Assembly (NCBI GenBank): GCA_900316925.1
Contig: ONEU01000070.1
Location: forward strand, 1 to 7,453
Length of the DNA stretch: 7,453 nucleotides
DNA from: an uncultured Eubacteriales bacterium
Lineage (GTDB): Bacteria > Bacillota > Clostridia > Oscillospirales > Acutalibacteraceae
Direction: 5' to 3'
The position numbers and the translations under genes were made by a program. How positions within the stretch are numbered: position 1 is the stretch's first letter; every line of letters begins with the position of its first letter. Shown here in pieces: positions 5,253 to 7,453 of this stretch. Below the pieces are notes generated by a model. The model searched no databases. It was not told the DNA's origin and saw only the letters and a program-made list of their open reading frames with translations.

Positions 5253-6517
5253 GCCAATCGGCGATCTCACCGGAAACGCAGTTAGAGTATAAGCTCATCG
5301 GTTCCATGCTTCTGTTGGATGGCAGCGACCGCAGTCGGATATTAACCGCTGTCAGCGGCAGGGATTTTGAGGACGAAACCGCACGGGAGATTTATCAGAC
5401 ACTTTCCGATCTTTGCCGCAGGCACCCGGAAGCGGATGAAACGGTATTACTCTCTGCTCTGACGAAGGAACAGCAGAAAACGACCGTTGCACTGCTGGAC
5501 ACCATGATGGCGCCGAACATTGCCAAAACGCACCTGGACGATACCCTTGCCGCCATGAAAAGCCTGAGGGACGACAGACGGCTCCGTCGGGCAGTGACGG
5601 AGCTATCAATCAGCAAGTCCATTCAGCCCGGCGATATCCGGCAGCTCTCACAGCTTGCCGACGAGATGAGCCGCACTGCCGCCATGAGCAGTGCGGAAAG
5701 CTATCTGCTGCACTACGGCGATCAGCAGGTGCAGTTTTCCACCGGCTTTGCAAGTCTGGACAGCTTACTGAACGGCGGCTTTGCTGCCGGAACGCTGGCA
5801 ACGATCGGCGCCAGACCGTCCACCGGAAAGACGACCTTCGCCATCAACATTGTCTCCCATGAGCCAAACCGGAAGGTACTGTTTTTCTCGCTGGAAATGA
5901 CTTCCGGCATGATCTATGACCGCCTTGTTTCGGACATCGCGGACGTGGAATATCATCTTGCCTTCCGGCACCGGCTGCCGATGGAGACGGTTCGGGCCGT
6001 TGTGGAACAGTACCCGCAGCTGACCATCGTGGATAACATTACGGACGTGGAAACCATTGTGGAGCTGATCTATACCCATCGTCCGGAAATGGTGATTGTC
6101 GACTATGTGCAGATCGTCACCAGTAACCGCCGTTTTGTGGACAACCGGCAGCGGATTGATTACATATCCCAGGCGCTCAAACAGGCTGCCAAGTCAACCG
6201 GCTGCTGTATTGTCACCCTGTCGCAGCTCACCCGTGCCGGCAAGGATAAGCCGACCATGAGCGACCTGAAAGAGAGCGGCGGTCTGGAGCAGGATTGCGA
6301 CTATGTCATCCTGCTGCACCGCCCCTACGTCAACGACAAAAGTGACAGCAAGTATGAACCGTCTGATACCACCGCTATTCTGGACAAAAACAAGTTTGGC
6401 GGCACCAAAGAGTTAAAACTGTATTTTGACGGACGGTACCAGCGGTTTACAGAGGACGATGCGGAAGAAGTGGCAAGACCGGCAAAGGTGACGGCAGAGG
6501 ATGATTTACCGTTCTGA
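5249..6517 (+). CDS. DnaB-like replicative DNA helicase
   Basis: The preferred start is TTG 5249, overlapping the stop of the initiator gene as TTGA, with a G-rich binding site at 5234-5240; GTG 5234 is an alternative. The protein has 422 residues, a little shorter than typical DnaB. The N-terminal helical domain begins SQSAISPETQLEYKLIGSML. The RecA-like domain has Walker A GARPSTGKTT (187-196), FFSLEM with the catalytic Glu (216), Walker B VIVDYVQ (282-288), LSQLTR (324-329) and DLKESGGLEQDCD (339-351). NKFGGT (381-386) stands where DnaB proteins usually have RNGPTG, so Lys replaces the Arg finger position. The C-terminus ends in AEDDLPF, an SSB-like tail unusual for this family. It would unwind DNA at the fork after loading by the upstream initiator. 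Confidence 0.93.
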   Translation: MSQSAISPETQLEYKLIGSMLLLDGSDRSRILTAVSGRDFEDETAREIYQTLSDLCRRHPEADETVLLSALTKEQQKTTVALLDTMMAPNIAKTHLDDTLAAMKSLRDDRRLRRAVTELSISKSIQPGDIRQLSQLADEMSRTAAMSSAESYLLHYGDQQVQFSTGFASLDSLLNGGFAAGTLATIGARPSTGKTTFAINIVSHEPNRKVLFFSLEMTSGMIYDRLVSDIADVEYHLAFRHRLPMETVRAVVEQYPQLTIVDNITDVETIVELIYTHRPEMVIVDYVQIVTSNRRFVDNRQRIDYISQALKQAAKSTGCCIVTLSQLTRAGKDKPTMSDLKESGGLEQDCDYVILLHRPYVNDKSDSKYEPSDTTAILDKNKFGGTKELKLYFDGRYQRFTEDDAEEVARPAKVTAEDDLPF

Positions 6518-6527
6518 CGGAGGGAAT

Positions 6528-6872
6528 ATGGAGAATTTTGACAAGCAAAACTATCAAGTCCGGCTATCCGAGCTGACAAGCCGGGCAAAGAAGGCAAGCA
6601 CTGATACCAATGACCTGGATATCGGCGAGAGCTGCTATCTGCTGTCGCTGACCGGAGCGGTGAAGCTGTTCCGCATGAAGTGCATGAGCAGCGACGAGCT
6701 GTATCACGAGCAGAAGCGCCTGGAAGCAGAGCTGCTGAAATACTATCAGCACCGGGAGCTGTCTGATCTGCATATCTCCATCCGCAACCGCTACAGCCCT
6801 GTGCTGACGGAGGCTGAGAAGAGCGGGTGTGAGGTGTGTAAGAAGCTGGTCAGGATTTTTGATGGGAGATAG
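6528..6872 (+). CDS. small phage protein of unknown function
   Basis: ATG 6528 follows GGAGG (6519-6523) after a short 4-bp spacing and gives 114 residues. An in-frame start upstream at 6501 lies inside the helicase gene and has no binding site. The protein is soluble and helical-looking (LDIGESCYLLSLTGAVKLF, ELYHEQKRLEAELLKYYQH) and ends with CEVCKKLVRIFDGR. The two Cys of CEVC alone do not make a zinc site. It has no recognisable domain. Its place directly after the replicative helicase, 10 bp after the stop, suggests co-transcription with the replication module. Confidence 0.65.
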   Translation: MENFDKQNYQVRLSELTSRAKKASTDTNDLDIGESCYLLSLTGAVKLFRMKCMSSDELYHEQKRLEAELLKYYQHRELSDLHISIRNRYSPVLTEAEKSGCEVCKKLVRIFDGR

Positions 6873-6876
6873 AAAA

Positions 6877-7328
6877 ATGCGACCACTGGAAGAAATCAAA
6901 GCAAGCATCCGAATGATAAGCCGACACAAATCATGGTAGTGTTTACTTTCGACAGAGGCCGGGAGCACGCATCCGTCAGTCTCCGGAATCAATGTCCTAC
7001 TTGGGACGAGATGTGAGTCATCAAGGATATTTTCTGGGGTGAGGAAGAGGCGGTTATGCAGGTACATCCTCCGAGATCGGAATACGTCAACCTGCATCCG
7101 TACTGCCTGCACCTGTGGAACGATATGTGGCAGGGGCGGGTGTACTGGCTGAAACACGGCGTGGAAACCATGCACACCGAACAGGATATTGCCAGGGAAT
7201 TTTCCGACACGGTGACGAACGAGATGACCGTGACGATCTCCGACGGCACTTTGCAGGAGATTGTTGACCGCTCCGAAATGAACCTGTCGGAGGAGCTGCA
7301 GGACGGCGGCGCCGATGAAAATGAGTGA
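6877..7328 (+). pseudogene. DUF7694-like phage protein, broken by frameshift and in-frame TGA
   Basis: GGGAG at 6864-6868 and ATG 6877 begin a sensible N-terminus (MRPLEEIKASIRMISRHKSW) that runs into TAG at 6937-6939. In the next frame the protein picks up at about 6930 with IMVVFTFDRGREHASVSLRN and QCPTWDEM, hits TGA at 7014-7016, and continues in the same frame as VIKDIFWGEEEAVMQVHPP, RSEYVNLHPYCLHLW. These segments match the pattern I know from DUF7694 phage proteins (HVSVS, P.W.EM, HPP..YVN.HPYCLHLW), where the residue after EM is often Cys or an aromatic one. A TGT/TGC to TGA change is the simplest explanation. About 60 further residues after LHLW (VYWLKHGVETMHTEQDIARE onward) are longer than usual and unrecognised. 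At best a piece starting near ATG 7056 could be made. Confidence 0.7.
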
Positions 7329-7453
7329 TTGCCGCCCGCTGCCGTTACCGTCAGACCTCCCGGACGTACAAGGATTTCTCCAAAGCGATGGAACTTCCCG
7401 AACAGCGCCAGCGTGTGACCATTGACGGACTGGGGAATATCGGGGTGGGGAAG
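7325..7453 (+). CDS. unknown phage protein, N-terminal part (cut by the window edge)
   Basis: GTG 7325 overlaps the stop of the preceding frame as GTGA and opens a frame that reaches the right edge (43 codons). TGA lies directly before it in frame, so GTG is the first possible start. The residues RQTSRTYKDFSKAMELPEQR and TIDGLGNIGVGK look like real protein, with a balanced composition and good codon use. I do not recognise the family. The tight junction suggests the same transcript as the genes upstream. Confidence 0.5.
   Translation, partial: MIAARCRYRQTSRTYKDFSKAMELPEQRQRVTIDGLGNIGVGK

Noticed and set aside
4443..5270. Long minus-strand open frame opposite the initiator gene
   Set aside because: It mirrors a clear + strand gene. 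Its repeated Cys/Arg/Leu stretches are the complement of the iterons, and it has no plausible start signal.
1652..7016. Alternative genetic code explaining the internal stops
   Set aside because: The stops differ (TAA, TGA), and TAA and TGA end other intact genes in the window. The damage also includes a deletion and a frameshift, so decay explains it better.
7315..7425. Short open frame from ATG 7315 at the right end
   Set aside because: It is Pro/Ser/Asp-rich and ends after 36 residues. The GTG 7325 frame has better protein content, a stop-start overlap and stays open to the edge.

Overview
The window looks like a piece of a Gram-positive gut or rumen bacterium of the Clostridia (Ruminococcus/Oscillospiraceae-like). 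This is inferred from AGGAG-type ribosome binding sites, a Lys-rich signal peptide on a beta-helix surface protein, and a phage-type replication module of the kind carried by prophages and integrative elements in these bacteria. No sequence search was possible, so the taxonomy is an impression.

Layout. Positions 1-92 may be the Lys/Arg-rich tail of an upstream gene. Positions 93-637 hold no convincing gene. They contain palindromes, a weak terminator-like hairpin, a minus-strand gene remnant and a candidate promoter. Positions 638-3121 encode a large secreted protein (signal peptide, right-handed beta-helix, then repeated beta-prism-like modules) cut in two by an in-frame TAA. Positions 3122-3447 hold a second remnant in opposite orientation to the first, a strong bidirectional terminator, and two hairpins ahead of the next gene. 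A perfect 29-bp inverted repeat (324-352 and 3181-3209) brackets the whole surface-protein segment.

From 3448 to the right edge everything is on the + strand and tightly packed: an SSB-like DUF669-type protein with a DLPF tail; the wreck of a DEAD/DEAH helicase that has lost its middle and its end; a VRR-NUC nuclease-fold protein; a replisome organizer carrying 11-bp iterons and a perfect 13-bp hairpin inside its coding sequence (a candidate replication origin); a DnaB-like replicative helicase that also ends in DLPF; a small unknown protein; a broken DUF7694-like gene; and the start of another gene cut by the window edge.

How the genes fit together. The organizer would bind the iterons in its own gene, melt the origin and load the DnaB-like helicase, while the SSB-like protein coats single strands. 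The core replication genes look intact. The helicase, the DUF7694-like gene and possibly the VRR-NUC active site are damaged, as expected for an element that is decaying but keeps, or only recently lost, its replication core.
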